A DNA stretch of 32,602 bases from contig NZ_DASSMH010000103.1 in NCBI RefSeq assembly GCF_035688975.1, positions 1-32,602 on the forward strand. The letters run 5' to 3'. The stretch comes from CALMNV01 sp035688975 (GTDB taxonomy: Bacteria > Actinomycetota > Actinomycetes > Actinomycetales > Dermatophilaceae). The notes below the pieces were generated by a model. The model saw only the letters and a list, made by a program, of their open reading frames with translations, did not search any database and was not told the origin of the DNA. Positions within the stretch are counted from its first letter, which is position 1. Every line of letters begins with the position of its first letter. This document shows, piece by piece, positions 14,916-23,033 of this stretch. The translations under genes were made by a program, and so were the position numbers.

Positions 14916-15389
14916 GTGACCGCACGCCTCGAACCGGGGACCCCGGCCCCCGACTTCAGCCTGACCGACGACACGGGCCAGACGGTGTCCCTGTCGGACT
15001 TCCGGGGCCGCAAGGTCGTCGTCTACTTCTACCCGGCCGCGATGACCCCCGGGTGCACGACCCAGGCCTGTGACTTCTCCGAGTCGCTCGAGTCGCTGCG
15101 CGGCGACGGCTACGAGGTGGTCGGCATCTCCAAGGACACCCCGGCGAAGCTAGCGAAGTTCCGCGACCGCGACGACCTGACGATCCGGCTCCTGTCCGAC
15201 GAGGACCTCTCGGTGCACACGGCATACGGCGCCTTCGGTGAGAAGAAGCTCTACGGCAAGGCCGTGCAGGGCGTCATCCGCTCGACCTTCGTCATCGACG
15301 AGGACGGTGTCCTCACGCACGCCATGTACAACGTCAAGGCGACCGGCCACGTCGCCAAGCTGCGACGCGACCTCGGCATCGCCGGCTGA
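14916..15389 (+). CDS. bcp: Thioredoxin-dependent thiol peroxidase (Bcp/PrxQ)
   Basis: Reduces hydrogen peroxide and organic hydroperoxides using thioredoxin. The 157-residue peroxiredoxin carries the peroxidatic Cys47 in PAAMTPGCTTQAC and the resolving Cys52 five residues later, the spacing of atypical two-Cys Bcp enzymes, within a thioredoxin fold (VVVYFYP strand, FVIDEDGVL near the end). Start GTG 14916 is set by a clean AAGGAG six bases upstream. The leader begins within or just after tRNA-Leu, so it may be read through from the tRNA promoter. Confidence 0.95.
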   Translation: MTARLEPGTPAPDFSLTDDTGQTVSLSDFRGRKVVVYFYPAAMTPGCTTQACDFSESLESLRGDGYEVVGISKDTPAKLAKFRDRDDLTIRLLSDEDLSVHTAYGAFGEKKLYGKAVQGVIRSTFVIDEDGVLTHAMYNVKATGHVAKLRRDLGIAG

Positions 15390-15453
15390 CCGCTGCGCCG
15401 ACCACTGGTGGGCCGACCGACTACAGTCGGGCCAGACCTCGAAAGGAACTGAC

Positions 15454-15717
15454 ATGACGCAGACGACGTCCACCGCGGCGGTCGAACAGGACATCCGCGC
15501 AGCCCGGGCGCGACTCGAGAGCACCGTCAACGAACTCGCCTACCGGGCGCAGCCGGCGGTCATCGTGGAGCGCCAGAAGCAGCGGCTCAAGGCGCGGCTC
15601 GACGCGGCGATCCGCACGCCGGACGGCGACGTGCGGGTCGAGCGGGTGGGTGGAGCAGTCGTCGCCGCGGTGGCGCTGGTCGCCGTCGTGGTCCTCGTCC
15701 GCCGCCGACGCCGCTGA
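15454..15717 (+). CDS. DUF3618 small membrane protein
   Basis: An 87-residue protein with an N-terminal helical segment (EQDIRAARARLESTVNELAYR, which marks DUF3618), a basic middle, and one C-terminal membrane helix (about 65-82) followed by RRRRR, placing the N-terminus in the cytoplasm by the positive-inside rule. Function unknown. ATG 15454 is preceded by AAAGGA at 15442-15447 and by TACAGT at 15422-15427, so it has its own promoter with a short leader. A strong hairpin follows. Confidence 0.85.
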   Translation: MTQTTSTAAVEQDIRAARARLESTVNELAYRAQPAVIVERQKQRLKARLDAAIRTPDGDVRVERVGGAVVAAVALVAVVVLVRRRRR

Positions 15718-15739
15718 CCCGCCCGGCCACCGACAAGCG

Positions 15740-15770
15740 AAGAGGCCTCCCGCTCGGCGGGAGGCCTCTT
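15740..15770. terminator. Strong bidirectional terminator hairpin
   Basis: AAGAGGCCTCCCG (15740-15752) pairs perfectly with CGGGAGGCCTCTT (15758-15770) around loop CTCGG: a 13-bp stem between the DUF3618 gene (plus) and tRNA-Lys (minus), which converge here. Confidence 0.85.
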
Positions 15771-15780
15771 GGTGCGCCAG

Positions 15781-15853
15781 TGCGCCGCCAGGGACTCGAA
15801 CCCCGAACCCAGTGATTAAGAGTCACTTGCTCTGCCAATTGAGCTAGCGGCGC
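15781..15853 (-). tRNA. tRNA-Lys (anticodon CTT)
   Basis: On minus, acceptor GCGCCGC (15853-15847) pairs with GCGGCGC (15788-15782), discriminator A at 15781. The anticodon stem AGTGA/TCACT holds loop CTCTTAA, anticodon CTT. The T arm is CGGGG-TTCGAGT-CCCTG. No CCA is encoded. A TAACGT (15870-15865 on minus) is a likely -10. Confidence 0.95.
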
Positions 15854-15894
15854 GACGAGGGGAAACGTTAGCAGCAGGCCCGGTCGGCACAAAA

Positions 15895-16023
15895 TCAGGC
15901 AATGGCCCGGTCCCGGCGCTCGCGACGGCGCCATCTGACGAGCGCCGGCACCCCATCCAGCACGAAGAGCAAAAGCACGAGCACGAAGGCGACGAGGCCA
16001 CCGATGCGCTCACGATCCGTCAC
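15895..16023 (-). CDS. Possible 42-residue membrane protein
   Basis: From GTG 16023 the frame encodes a short polar start (MTDRERIG), one hydrophobic helix of about 20 residues (GLVAFVLVLLLFVLDGVPAL) and a very basic tail (RWRRRERRDRAIA). GGGAGG lies about ten bases before the GTG. The helix-plus-basic-tail layout is common in small actinobacterial membrane proteins. The frame is open upstream to 16206, but that part looks non-coding and overlaps the next gene. No family recognised. Confidence 0.45.
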   Translation of the reverse strand: MTDRERIGGLVAFVLVLLLFVLDGVPALVRWRRRERRDRAIA

Positions 16024-16154
16024 CTGCGTCGCACCTCCCCACGAGGTGCGCGTGACCGTCAACGGGCCGCCCACCGGCCCCACGGCCGTCGGCGGTGGCG
16101 ACTGGGCCTTCGTCGAAGTGGCCGCCCCGGCATACTCCGGGTGGCGGCCGCGGC

Positions 16155-17162
16155 CTACCTCTGGGCGATGATCGGGCAGTTGACGATGAAGTTGCTCGGC
16201 CGCCACGGTCCGCTGGGGAAGCCCAGGATCTGGCCCTGGTCAGCGAGGTCCGCGATCCTGGCGACCTCCGTCTGACGTGTCGGACGCACGCCCGGCGCCC
16301 ACCTGCTGAGATGGACGTCCCACAGAGGGCTGTACCGGCCCTGGTTCGGCGTCCACGCCAGCACGTTGAGCGGGTCACCCTCGCCGAGCAGGGCCGAGTT
16401 GAGGCCCTGTCGCTGCGGGTTGGCCGCCCCCGTGGGGCCGTTCGTGAACGCGGCGAGGGTCGCCCGCGCCGAGTCTGTCCCGTCTTCGCCGGGTGCCGGG
16501 GCGGCATTGAGAGCCGGGGCGAAGGTCACGTCCTCGATGGCGGCGGCACCGGCGTCGGAGGCCTCGGTCGACATGTACACCACGGGGTTGCCCCGGGCGA
16601 AGCCGTCTGTGAGCGTGTATCGCACCGTCCGGTGGTTGGCGGCGATCGCGACCACCTTGTCGGCCGCGCCGGTGCCGTTGGCGAGCTGGGGCGCGTTGAG
16701 GACCGCCCCGTCGGGCAGTTCGACGAGCGGGCTGTAGCCCGGCTCACCCACCGCGCCGGGAGCCGCGGCCGAGGGCGGGAAGCCGGTGGGGCCCGGCGCG
16801 AGGACGTGGGTGGGCGAGAAGTCCACGGTGTGGGGGAAGACGATGGTGCCGTCCCGCTCGACCGACACCCGCTGGACCGCCGCCGTGCCCTTGGCGTTGG
16901 CCAGCTTCTGCGAGACCGAGCTGCCCCACGCCGACGCGTGGTTCGAGTCGGACGCCTCGGTGACGACGAACCACACGTCGGTTCCGCCGGAACGGCCGTG
17001 GTGCAGCGGGAGAGTGACCGTGTGATCGGCGTTCACGACCGCGGTGGGCACGAAGACCCTGCCTTCGTCAGCACGGGCCGACACCAGCGGCCCCGACCCT
17101 GCCGTCGCGCAGATCGCCAGAGCCGTTGCCAGAGCGCGAGGAGCGAGGCTGTGAGCTCGCAT
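16155..17162 (-). CDS. Secreted protein of unknown function
   Basis: A 335-residue protein with a Sec signal peptide (basic start MRAHSLAPR, hydrophobic core ALATALAICATAGSGPLV, cleavage near SARA-DE). The mature part is rich in Gly, Ala, Pro and beta-type strands and contains VWFVVTEASDSNHAS (about 65-80), a related VVYMSTEASDAGAA later on, and a C-terminal block RYSPLWDVHLSRW. The two TEASD segments suggest an internal repeat of a beta domain. Only one Cys is in the mature chain, so no disulfides within a monomer. ATG 17162 is preceded by AGAGGG about ten bases upstream. I recall similar proteins with a YSPLWDVH block, but no function. Nothing nearby helps. Confidence 0.75.
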   Translation of the reverse strand: MRAHSLAPRALATALAICATAGSGPLVSARADEGRVFVPTAVVNADHTVTLPLHHGRSGGTDVWFVVTEASDSNHASAWGSSVSQKLANAKGTAAVQRVSVERDGTIVFPHTVDFSPTHVLAPGPTGFPPSAAAPGAVGEPGYSPLVELPDGAVLNAPQLANGTGAADKVVAIAANHRTVRYTLTDGFARGNPVVYMSTEASDAGAAAIEDVTFAPALNAAPAPGEDGTDSARATLAAFTNGPTGAANPQRQGLNSALLGEGDPLNVLAWTPNQGRYSPLWDVHLSRWAPGVRPTRQTEVARIADLADQGQILGFPSGPWRPSNFIVNCPIIAQR

Positions 17163-17277
17163 GTGGACCAACCCTCTCGACGTGGGGGGCGGCGCGAAGC
17201 CGCGCCTCTCCCATTGCACTCGCCACGCCGTATGCCGTCATCCCCCATGTTGGGGGGGGCGTGGTCACGAGCACCCT

Positions 17278-17307
17278 TTGACAGCAGGTACGATTGGCGA
17301 CGCTGAT
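17278..17307 (+). promoter_or_regulatory. Promoter of tRNA-His
   Basis: TTGACA at 17278-17283, an exact -35 consensus, is followed by an 18-base spacer and GCTGAT (17302-17307). The tRNA begins about 40 bases later. Confidence 0.5.
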
Positions 17308-17345
17308 TCGCCGGGCGCCCGCAGGGCTCGCCCGGCACAGTCACG

Positions 17346-17418
17346 GTGGGTGTAGCTCAGCTGGTAGAGCACCTGGTTGTGGTCCAGGTGGTCGCGGGTT
17401 CGAGTCCCGTCACTCACC
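17346..17418 (+). tRNA. tRNA-His (anticodon GTG)
   Basis: Acceptor GTGGGTG (17346-17352) pairs with CACTCAC (17411-17417), discriminator C at 17418. The histidine-specific extra G(-1) is available at 17345. Anticodon stem CCTGG/CCAGG encloses TTGTGGT, anticodon GTG. The T arm is GCGGG-TTCGAGT-CCCGT. Confidence 0.95.
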
Positions 17419-17444
17419 CGGGTCCCTGCATGTCAGGGAGCGTC

Positions 17445-17477
17445 GTGGCCGGTGCCCCCGCCGAGGGTGCCGGCCAC
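17445..17477. terminator. Hairpin after tRNA-His
   Basis: GTGGCCGGTGCCC (17445-17457) pairs with GGGTGCCGGCCAC (17465-17477) with two G-T wobbles and a 7-base loop, between convergent tRNA-His and orn. A likely bidirectional terminator. Confidence 0.65.
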
Positions 17478-17508
17478 GAGGCTGTGGGCCCCGACGGCCG
17501 GCGAGGAC

Positions 17509-18132
17509 TCAGAACTCCAGGACGTGCGCCTGGGCCAGGCTCTTGGCCGTCGCGCTGTCCGGGCCGGGCTGGGGGACGAAGACCGCCTCGCGGTAGTAGC
17601 GCAGCTCCGCGATCGACTCGCGGATGTCGGCCAGCGCGCGGTGGCCGCCCGCCTTCTTCGGCGCGTTGTAGTAGACGCGGGGATACCACCGCCGCGACAG
17701 CTCCTTGATCGAGGAGACGTCGATGACGCGGTAGTGCAGGTATGCCTCGAGCTCGCCCATGTCCCGCGCGAGGAAGGCTCGGTCCGTGCCGACGGAGTTG
17801 CCGCCCAGGGGCGCCTTGCGCGGCTCCGGCACGAAGGTGCGCACGTAGTCGAGGACCTGGCGCTGGGCCTCCTCCAGGGTCACACCGGCGGGAAGCTCCT
17901 CGAGCAGCCCGGAGGTCGTGTGCATCGTGCGCACGAAGTCGTCCATCTGCTCGAGGGCCTCGGTGGGCGGGGCGATCACCACCTCCAGGCCGTCACCGAG
18001 CTGGTTGAGCTCGAAGTCGGTCACGAGCGCGGCGATCTCGATGAGCGCGTCCCGCTGCAGCGACAGCCCCGTCATCTCGCAGTCGATCCAGATGATGCGG
18101 TCCGTCGTGGACCGGGAGGTCGTCTCGCTCAC
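17509..18132 (-). CDS. orn: Oligoribonuclease
   Basis: Degrades RNA dinucleotides and other very short oligonucleotides to mononucleotides, including the pGpG formed from c-di-GMP; usually essential. The 207-residue DEDDh exonuclease has IWIDCEMTGL (Asp and Glu ligands, about 13-20), a middle Asp in GTDRAFLARD, and HRALADIRESI with the catalytic His and last Asp. Start GTG 18132 follows TATGGT (18144-18139 on minus) by six bases, so it is probably leaderless. Divergent from the PrsW-type gene. Confidence 0.96.
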   Translation of the reverse strand: MSETTSRSTTDRIIWIDCEMTGLSLQRDALIEIAALVTDFELNQLGDGLEVVIAPPTEALEQMDDFVRTMHTTSGLLEELPAGVTLEEAQRQVLDYVRTFVPEPRKAPLGGNSVGTDRAFLARDMGELEAYLHYRVIDVSSIKELSRRWYPRVYYNAPKKAGGHRALADIRESIAELRYYREAVFVPQPGPDSATAKSLAQAHVLEF

Positions 18133-18235
18133 CGGACCACCATAGGCGTTGGCGGGCGGTGGCTCGGCCGAGCGGCGGCCGTCGCCGCAGTCTGCCCCGC
18201 GGCCGCTGTCGGAGCGCTGGACTACCCTGCCTGTC
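18133..18235. promoter_or_regulatory. Divergent promoters of orn and the PrsW-type gene
   Basis: TATGGT on minus (18144-18139) serves orn and TACCCT on plus (18223-18228) serves the protease gene; spacing to the start codons is six and seven bases. No shared operator is evident in the 103 bp. Confidence 0.5.
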
Positions 18236-19405
18236 ATGACCTCAGGGGACGTCCGCACGAGAGATCCCGGGCAGGAGTGGAACCCGGTGCCCAACCCCAC
18301 GCGCCGGCCGATGCTGCGCGGGGTCCTGACCGTCGGCGTCGTCTCCTCGCTCTTCCTCGTGTGCCTCCTGCTGCTCCTCGGCATCCTCGAGCAGGGCCTC
18401 ACCGGCCAGACGATCGTGCTCAGTGCCCTCATGGCGGTCATCCCCCTGCTCGTCATCGTGCCCACCTACCTGTGGCTCGACCGCTACGAGGCAGAGCCGC
18501 CCGGCTACCTGCTGTTCGCCTTCCTGTGGGGGGCCCTCGTCGCGGTCGTCGTGGCGTTCTTCCTCAACACGGCCGGCTTGCGGATGCTCGCGTTGGCGCA
18601 GTGGACGGACCCGATGTCGACCGGCGCGGTCTACCTCGCCCCCGTGACCGAGGAGACGTTCAAGGGTCTCGGCGTGCTGCTGATCTACCTCTGGCGTCGC
18701 CGCGAGTTCGACGGCATCGTCGACGGCGTCGTCTACGCCGGGCTCATCGGCGCAGGCTTCGCCTTCAGCGAGAACGTCGTCTACCTCGGGAGCGCCTTCA
18801 CGGCATACGGCAACGAGGGCCTCACCGCGACGTTCGTGCTCCGCGGCATCCTCGGACCCTTCGCGCACCCTCTGTTCACCTCGTGCATCGGGATCGGGAT
18901 CGGGATCGCGGTGTCGGCCCGCCGGCCCGGCGTCCGGGTCCTCGCCGTGGCCGCCGGCTGGGTCGTCGCCATGGTGCTCCACGGCGGCTGGAACCTCACC
19001 GCGCTGGCCGGAGTCGACGGCTTCCTCCAGGCCTACGTCAGCTACCAGGTGCCGCTCTTCCTCGCCTTCCTCGCGTTCCTGGTGTGGTTGCGACGGCGTG
19101 AGGGCCGGCTCATCGGGCAGCACCTCTCGCCGTATGCCGACGCCGGCTGGCTCACCCACAGCGAGGTGGCGATGCTCAGCCACCTGCGCGCTCGTCGGGC
19201 TGCGCGTGCCTGGGCCCGCGCCTACGGCGGGCCGGCGGCCAAGCGGTCCATGAGCGCGTTCCAGGACAGCGCGAGCGACCTGGCCCTGCTGCGGGCGCGG
19301 CTCGTCCACGGCACTGCCGAGCGGGAGGCCGTGGAGCGGGAGAACGTGCTCCTCGCGGCCATCACGGCGCACCGGCGCAACTTCCTCGGCTCGCCCGTCA
19401 CCTGA
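18236..19405 (+). CDS. PrsW-family intramembrane metalloprotease
   Basis: A 389-residue multi-pass membrane protein of the PrsW/CPBP (abortive-infection-like) protease clan, whose Bacillus member cleaves an anti-sigma factor. Key residues are visible: Glu139-Glu140 (VTEETFKG), Glu179 and Asn180 (AFSENVVY), His211 (FAHPLFTS) and His249 (VLHGGWN), each in or beside a hydrophobic helix; about eight such helices lie between 28 and 300. The cytoplasmic C-terminal ~100 residues are helical and basic (LRARRAARAWARA). ATG 18236 fits a leaderless start. No sigma or anti-sigma gene is nearby, so the substrate is unknown. Confidence 0.9.
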   Translation: MTSGDVRTRDPGQEWNPVPNPTRRPMLRGVLTVGVVSSLFLVCLLLLLGILEQGLTGQTIVLSALMAVIPLLVIVPTYLWLDRYEAEPPGYLLFAFLWGALVAVVVAFFLNTAGLRMLALAQWTDPMSTGAVYLAPVTEETFKGLGVLLIYLWRRREFDGIVDGVVYAGLIGAGFAFSENVVYLGSAFTAYGNEGLTATFVLRGILGPFAHPLFTSCIGIGIGIAVSARRPGVRVLAVAAGWVVAMVLHGGWNLTALAGVDGFLQAYVSYQVPLFLAFLAFLVWLRRREGRLIGQHLSPYADAGWLTHSEVAMLSHLRARRAARAWARAYGGPAAKRSMSAFQDSASDLALLRARLVHGTAEREAVERENVLLAAITAHRRNFLGSPVT

Positions 19406-19458
19406 GGGAGGCCGCATCCCCGACATCTATGCTGGGGACCGCGCCCCGGCGGCGCGCG

Positions 19459-19531
19459 GCCCCTGTAGCTCAGTGGATAGAGCAAGAGCCTTCTAATCTC
19501 TTGGTCGCAGGTTCGAGTCCTGCCGGGGGCG
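19459..19531 (+). tRNA. tRNA-Arg (anticodon TCT)
   Basis: Acceptor GCCCCTG (19459-19465) pairs with CGGGGGC (19524-19530) with one T-G wobble; discriminator G at 19531. The loop CTTCTAA gives anticodon TCT (codon AGA). The anticodon stem AGAGC/TCTCT has a C-T mismatch at the pair next to the loop. The T arm is GCAGG-TTCGAGT-CCTGC. TATGCT at 19428-19433 is a likely -10. Confidence 0.93.
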
Positions 19532-19541
19532 CGGTGGCATG

Positions 19542-19573
19542 CCGGGGACCGGCGACGGCTCGCCGGTCCCCGG
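19542..19573 (+). terminator. Terminator hairpin after tRNA-Arg
   Basis: CCGGGGACCGGCG (19542-19554) pairs perfectly with CGCCGGTCCCCGG (19561-19573) around loop ACGGCT. It separates tRNA-Arg from the GTPase promoter 12 bp later. Confidence 0.75.
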
Positions 19574-19584
19574 GGCCGCCCGGT

Positions 19585-19612
19585 TTGAGCGCGCCACTTT
19601 CACGGGTAAGGA
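19585..19612 (+). promoter_or_regulatory. Promoter of the GTPase pair
   Basis: TTGAGC (19585-19590), 16-base spacer, TAAGGA (19607-19612), then seven bases to GTG 19620. One of the better -35/-10 pairs in the window; leaderless. Confidence 0.6.
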
Positions 19613-19619
19613 TGGCTGC

Positions 19620-21329
19620 GTGCCGGGACACGCAGCAGACCACAGCGCGCGGCTGCTCGCCGCCGTGAGGCAGCTGCGGCACGCCCTGGGGGCCGCGGTC
19701 CTGCCGCTCGAGGTGCCCGGCGTCGACGTCGCCCGGGCCACGAGGGCCAAGCTCGTCGACCAGCTCGACGACTACGTCGTCCCACGGCTGGAGTCTCTTG
19801 ACGCGCCGCTGCTCGCCGTCGTCGGAGGCTCGACCGGCGCCGGGAAGTCGACGCTCGTCAACTCCCTCATCGGACGTGAGGTGACCAAGCCCGGCGTGCT
19901 GCGCCCGACGACCCGCTCACCGGTGCTCATCTGCCATCCCGGCGACACCGGCTGGTTCTCCGGCCCGCGAGTGCTGCCGGGGCTGTCCCGCGTCACCGGC
20001 GAGGCCGGGGACGTCAGCAGCCCGGGGACGGTGCGCCTCGTCTCCACCGAGGCGGTCAACCCGGGTCTCGCGCTGCTCGACGCCCCGGACATCGACAGCG
20101 TGGTGGCCGCCAACCGGGACCTGGCCGCCCAGCTCCTCGCCGCGGCGGACCTGTGGATCTTCGTGACGACGGCTGCGCGCTATGCCGACGCCGTGCCCTG
20201 GGACCTGCTGCGCGAGGCCTCGGAGCGGGGGACCTCCGTCGCCGTCGTCCTCGACCGTGTGCCGGGCGAGGCCCTCGACGAGATCCGTGCCGACCTCGCG
20301 GGGATGCTGCGCGACCAGGGCCTGGCGGACGCGCCCATCTTCTCGGTGGTCGAGTCCCGGCTGGAGGACGGGCTGCTGCCCGCGGACCAGACCGAGCGGC
20401 TGCGCAGCTGGCTGCGCACGCTGGCCGGAGACGCCGCGGCCCGCTCGGCGGTCGTCCGCCAGACCCTGCACGGTGCCCTGGAGTCCATCGACGCGCGCGC
20501 GGCCGTCCTCGCCTCGGCCTCCGCCCAGCAGGAGTCGGCCGCCGAGACGCTGCTCGAAGCGGCGCACGCGGCATACGATGACGCTCTGGTCGAGGTCCGG
20601 GCGGGCGTGCAGGACGGCACCCTCCTGCGCGGCGAGGTCCTCGCCCGCTGGCAGGAGTTCGTCGGCACGGGGGAGTTCTTCCGGCAGGTCGAGTCGACGG
20701 TGTCGCGGCTGCGCGACCGGGTCACCTCCTTCCTCCGGGGCGAGCCGGCCCCCTCCGAGCACCTCGGTGAGGCCCTCCAGACGGGGGTGCAGGCGCTGCT
20801 GTCCAACCGGGCCGAGCTCGCCGCGTCGGGCACCGCGCGGGCGTGGCGGTCGTTGCCCGGCGGCGCGCAGCTCCTCTCGCGCGACCCCACCCTCGCCCGG
20901 TCGAGCGGAGACGTCGGGGGCCGGATCGAGCGGCTCGTGCGGGACTGGCAGGGCGACATCCTGGAGATGGTGCGCGACGAGGGCAGGGACCGCAGGACGA
21001 CCGCGCGCATCATGGCCTACGGCGTCAACGGCCTCGGCGTCGTGCTCATGCTCGTGACCTTCGCGAGCACTGCGGGCATCACGGGGGCCGAGGTCGGCAT
21101 CGCGGGGGGCACGGCGGTCCTCGGCCAGAAGCTGCTCGAGGCCGTCTTCGGGGACCAGGCGGTCCGTGAGCTGGCCCGCAAGGCCCGCGAACGCCTGCTC
21201 GACCTCGTCGCGGACGTGTATGCCGCCGAACGCGCCCGCTTCGACGCGGCCGTGGCGTCCGCACAGGTGCCGGCCGGGCAGGGCGCGGCCATCGCGGCGG
21301 CGGCCGCTGCGGTCAAGGCCGCTCGATGA
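19620..21329 (+). CDS. Dynamin-like GTPase, first of pair
   Basis: A 569-residue large GTPase. The P-loop GGSTGAGKST is at 69-78, a Thr-rich switch I (RPTTRSP) near 95-101, and the switch II strand reads LLDAPDIDS (152-160), with Asp where dynamins have Gly. The NKxD-type motif is weak (VLDRV, 210-214). Long helices follow, and a hydrophobic stretch at about 466-510 (VVLMLVTFASTAGITGAEVG) may insert in the membrane. GTG 19620 is set by the promoter upstream. It overlaps the next GTPase gene by four bases (ATGA), so the two probably act together, as paired bacterial dynamins do; in Streptomyces such a pair (DynA/DynB) supports sporulation septa. Equivalence to DynA is inference. Confidence 0.82.
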   Translation: MPGHAADHSARLLAAVRQLRHALGAAVLPLEVPGVDVARATRAKLVDQLDDYVVPRLESLDAPLLAVVGGSTGAGKSTLVNSLIGREVTKPGVLRPTTRSPVLICHPGDTGWFSGPRVLPGLSRVTGEAGDVSSPGTVRLVSTEAVNPGLALLDAPDIDSVVAANRDLAAQLLAAADLWIFVTTAARYADAVPWDLLREASERGTSVAVVLDRVPGEALDEIRADLAGMLRDQGLADAPIFSVVESRLEDGLLPADQTERLRSWLRTLAGDAAARSAVVRQTLHGALESIDARAAVLASASAQQESAAETLLEAAHAAYDDALVEVRAGVQDGTLLRGEVLARWQEFVGTGEFFRQVESTVSRLRDRVTSFLRGEPAPSEHLGEALQTGVQALLSNRAELAASGTARAWRSLPGGAQLLSRDPTLARSSGDVGGRIERLVRDWQGDILEMVRDEGRDRRTTARIMAYGVNGLGVVLMLVTFASTAGITGAEVGIAGGTAVLGQKLLEAVFGDQAVRELARKARERLLDLVADVYAAERARFDAAVASAQVPAGQGAAIAAAAAAVKAAR

Positions 21330-22996
21330 GTCCCGTGCGCCTGGGCCGGGCGAAGGCGCCGGTGGTGTCGTCCGAGGAGCTGCACGACCGGACGTCCGCG
21401 CTCGCCGAGGCCCTTGCCGCCGGGGGCGACGAGCTCGATCCGGCCGCGGTGGCGGCCGCGCGCCGCGTCGTCGACAAGGCACGTGAGCGGCTGACGATCG
21501 CCGGGGACCACACCGTGGTCGCGCTCGCGGGCGCCACCGGTAGCGGGAAGTCGTCGCTCTTCAACGCCCTGGTGGGCGAGCAGGTCGCCACGATCGGGGC
21601 CCGGCGGCCCACGACGTCGAAGGCGACGGCCGCGGTCTGGGGGGGCAACGACGCCGGGCCCCTGCTCGACTGGCTGCAGGTGGACGCCCGCCATCTCGTC
21701 GGGCCGGTCCCGGAGGAGGCCGCCGAGGACTCCGTCGACGGGCTCGTGCTCCTCGACCTGCCGGACTTCGACTCCCGGGTCACCGCGCACCGCCAGGAGG
21801 CGGAGCGGATCCTCGAGCTCGTCGACGTCTTCGTCTGGGTGACCGATCCGCAGAAGTATGCCGATGCCCGCCTGCACGACGAGTTCGTGCGCGCGTTGTC
21901 GGTGCACGAGGCGGTGACCCTCGCGGTGCTCAACCAGGCGGACCGCCTGACACCCGAGGGCGCGGAGGCGTGCGCCGCCGACCTCGCCAGGCTGCTCGCC
22001 GTCGACGGCGTCTCCCATGCGGACGTGCTCACCACGTCGGTCCGCACCGGCGCGGGGGTGCCCGCGCTCGAGCAGCGTCTGGCCAGCGCGGTCGCCGGGC
22101 ATGCCGCGTCCCGCACGCGTCTCGCCGCCGACGTCGTGACCATCGCCCGGCGCCTGCGGGGGGACGTTGCCGACCGGGAGGCGCGACCGGACGCGCTGCC
22201 GCGACGGGACCTCGACGCGGCCCTCAGCCGGGCGGCCGGCGTGCCGATCGTCCTCGACGCGGTGGCCCGGGACTACCGTCGGGAGGCGGCTGCCTCCACC
22301 GGCTGGCTCTTCACCCGCTGGACCCGACGCTTCGGAGCCGACCCGCTCCGCCGCCTCCGCCTGGAGCGGGGGAGCCGCCGGGCCGCTTTGCCTCTCGAGC
22401 TGTCCGGCGCCGACGTGCGCGCCGTCCTCGGCCGGTCCTCGATCCCGGCCCCCAGCGCGGCCATCGCGTCGGCGGTCGACGTGGCCACGCGCGGCTTCCT
22501 GCGCGACGCCTCGGCCGACCTGCCGCTGCGGTGGTCCCAGGCCGTCGAGTCGGCTGCGGCGGCTGGCGGGGATTTGTCCGACGCGCTGGACCAGGCCGTG
22601 GTGGCCACTCCGCTCCGGGCTCGCCGGCCCGCCTGGTGGCTGGTCGCCAACCTCATGCAGTGGGTGCTCGGGCTCGCCGCCGTGGCGGGGCTGGTGTGGC
22701 TCGGGGTGCTCTATGCCGTCGGGCTGCTCGCCCTGCCTCGCCCCGATACCCCCACGCTGGGCATCGTCCCGGTGCCGACGCTCCTGCTGGGCGGCGGGGT
22801 GCTGCTCGGGCTGGTCCTCTCGGCCCTCGCCCGCTGGTGGGCGCGCCTGGGCTCGCGGCGGAGGCGGCGGGTCATCGGCAAACGCCTCGAACGATCGATC
22901 AGTCAGGTGACCGACACGCACATCGTCGCGCCCGTGGCACACGTGCTGGGTCGGCACCGCACCACGCGGGAGCGCCTCGACGCGGCCGCCCGCTGA
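21326..22996 (+). CDS. Dynamin-like GTPase, second of pair
   Basis: A 556-residue GTPase. P-loop GATGSGKSS at 69-77, switch I RRPTTSKAT at 93-101, switch II LLDLPDFDS (142-150) with the same Asp-for-Gly change as its partner, and a good base-specificity motif NQAD (203-206). Two membrane helices lie near the C-terminus (about 433-460 and 470-495), followed by a basic stretch and an amphipathic tail, suggesting a membrane-anchored partner to the preceding protein. The ATG overlaps the upstream stop and there is no other promoter. Function at the membrane (remodelling, septation, stress) is inferred from the fold. The alternative is a ribosome-assembly-type GTPase, less likely given the C-terminal helices. 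Confidence 0.84.
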   Translation: MSPVRLGRAKAPVVSSEELHDRTSALAEALAAGGDELDPAAVAAARRVVDKARERLTIAGDHTVVALAGATGSGKSSLFNALVGEQVATIGARRPTTSKATAAVWGGNDAGPLLDWLQVDARHLVGPVPEEAAEDSVDGLVLLDLPDFDSRVTAHRQEAERILELVDVFVWVTDPQKYADARLHDEFVRALSVHEAVTLAVLNQADRLTPEGAEACAADLARLLAVDGVSHADVLTTSVRTGAGVPALEQRLASAVAGHAASRTRLAADVVTIARRLRGDVADREARPDALPRRDLDAALSRAAGVPIVLDAVARDYRREAAASTGWLFTRWTRRFGADPLRRLRLERGSRRAALPLELSGADVRAVLGRSSIPAPSAAIASAVDVATRGFLRDASADLPLRWSQAVESAAAAGGDLSDALDQAVVATPLRARRPAWWLVANLMQWVLGLAAVAGLVWLGVLYAVGLLALPRPDTPTLGIVPVPTLLLGGGVLLGLVLSALARWWARLGSRRRRRVIGKRLERSISQVTDTHIVAPVAHVLGRHRTTRERLDAAAR

Positions 22997-23033
22997 GGCA
23001 CGGCCTCGGGCGGCGCAGGCCGTCGCGGCCGCG

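Noticed and set aside
16095..17306. 403-codon plus frame opposite the secreted protein
   Set aside because: No domain or signal, and the minus frame has a signal peptide and ribosome-binding site.
18236..19405. Abortive-infection (CAAX/Abi) defence protein
   Set aside because: The residue pattern (EETFKG, SENVVY, HPLF, LHGGWN) fits PrsW, and no toxin partner or defence context is present.
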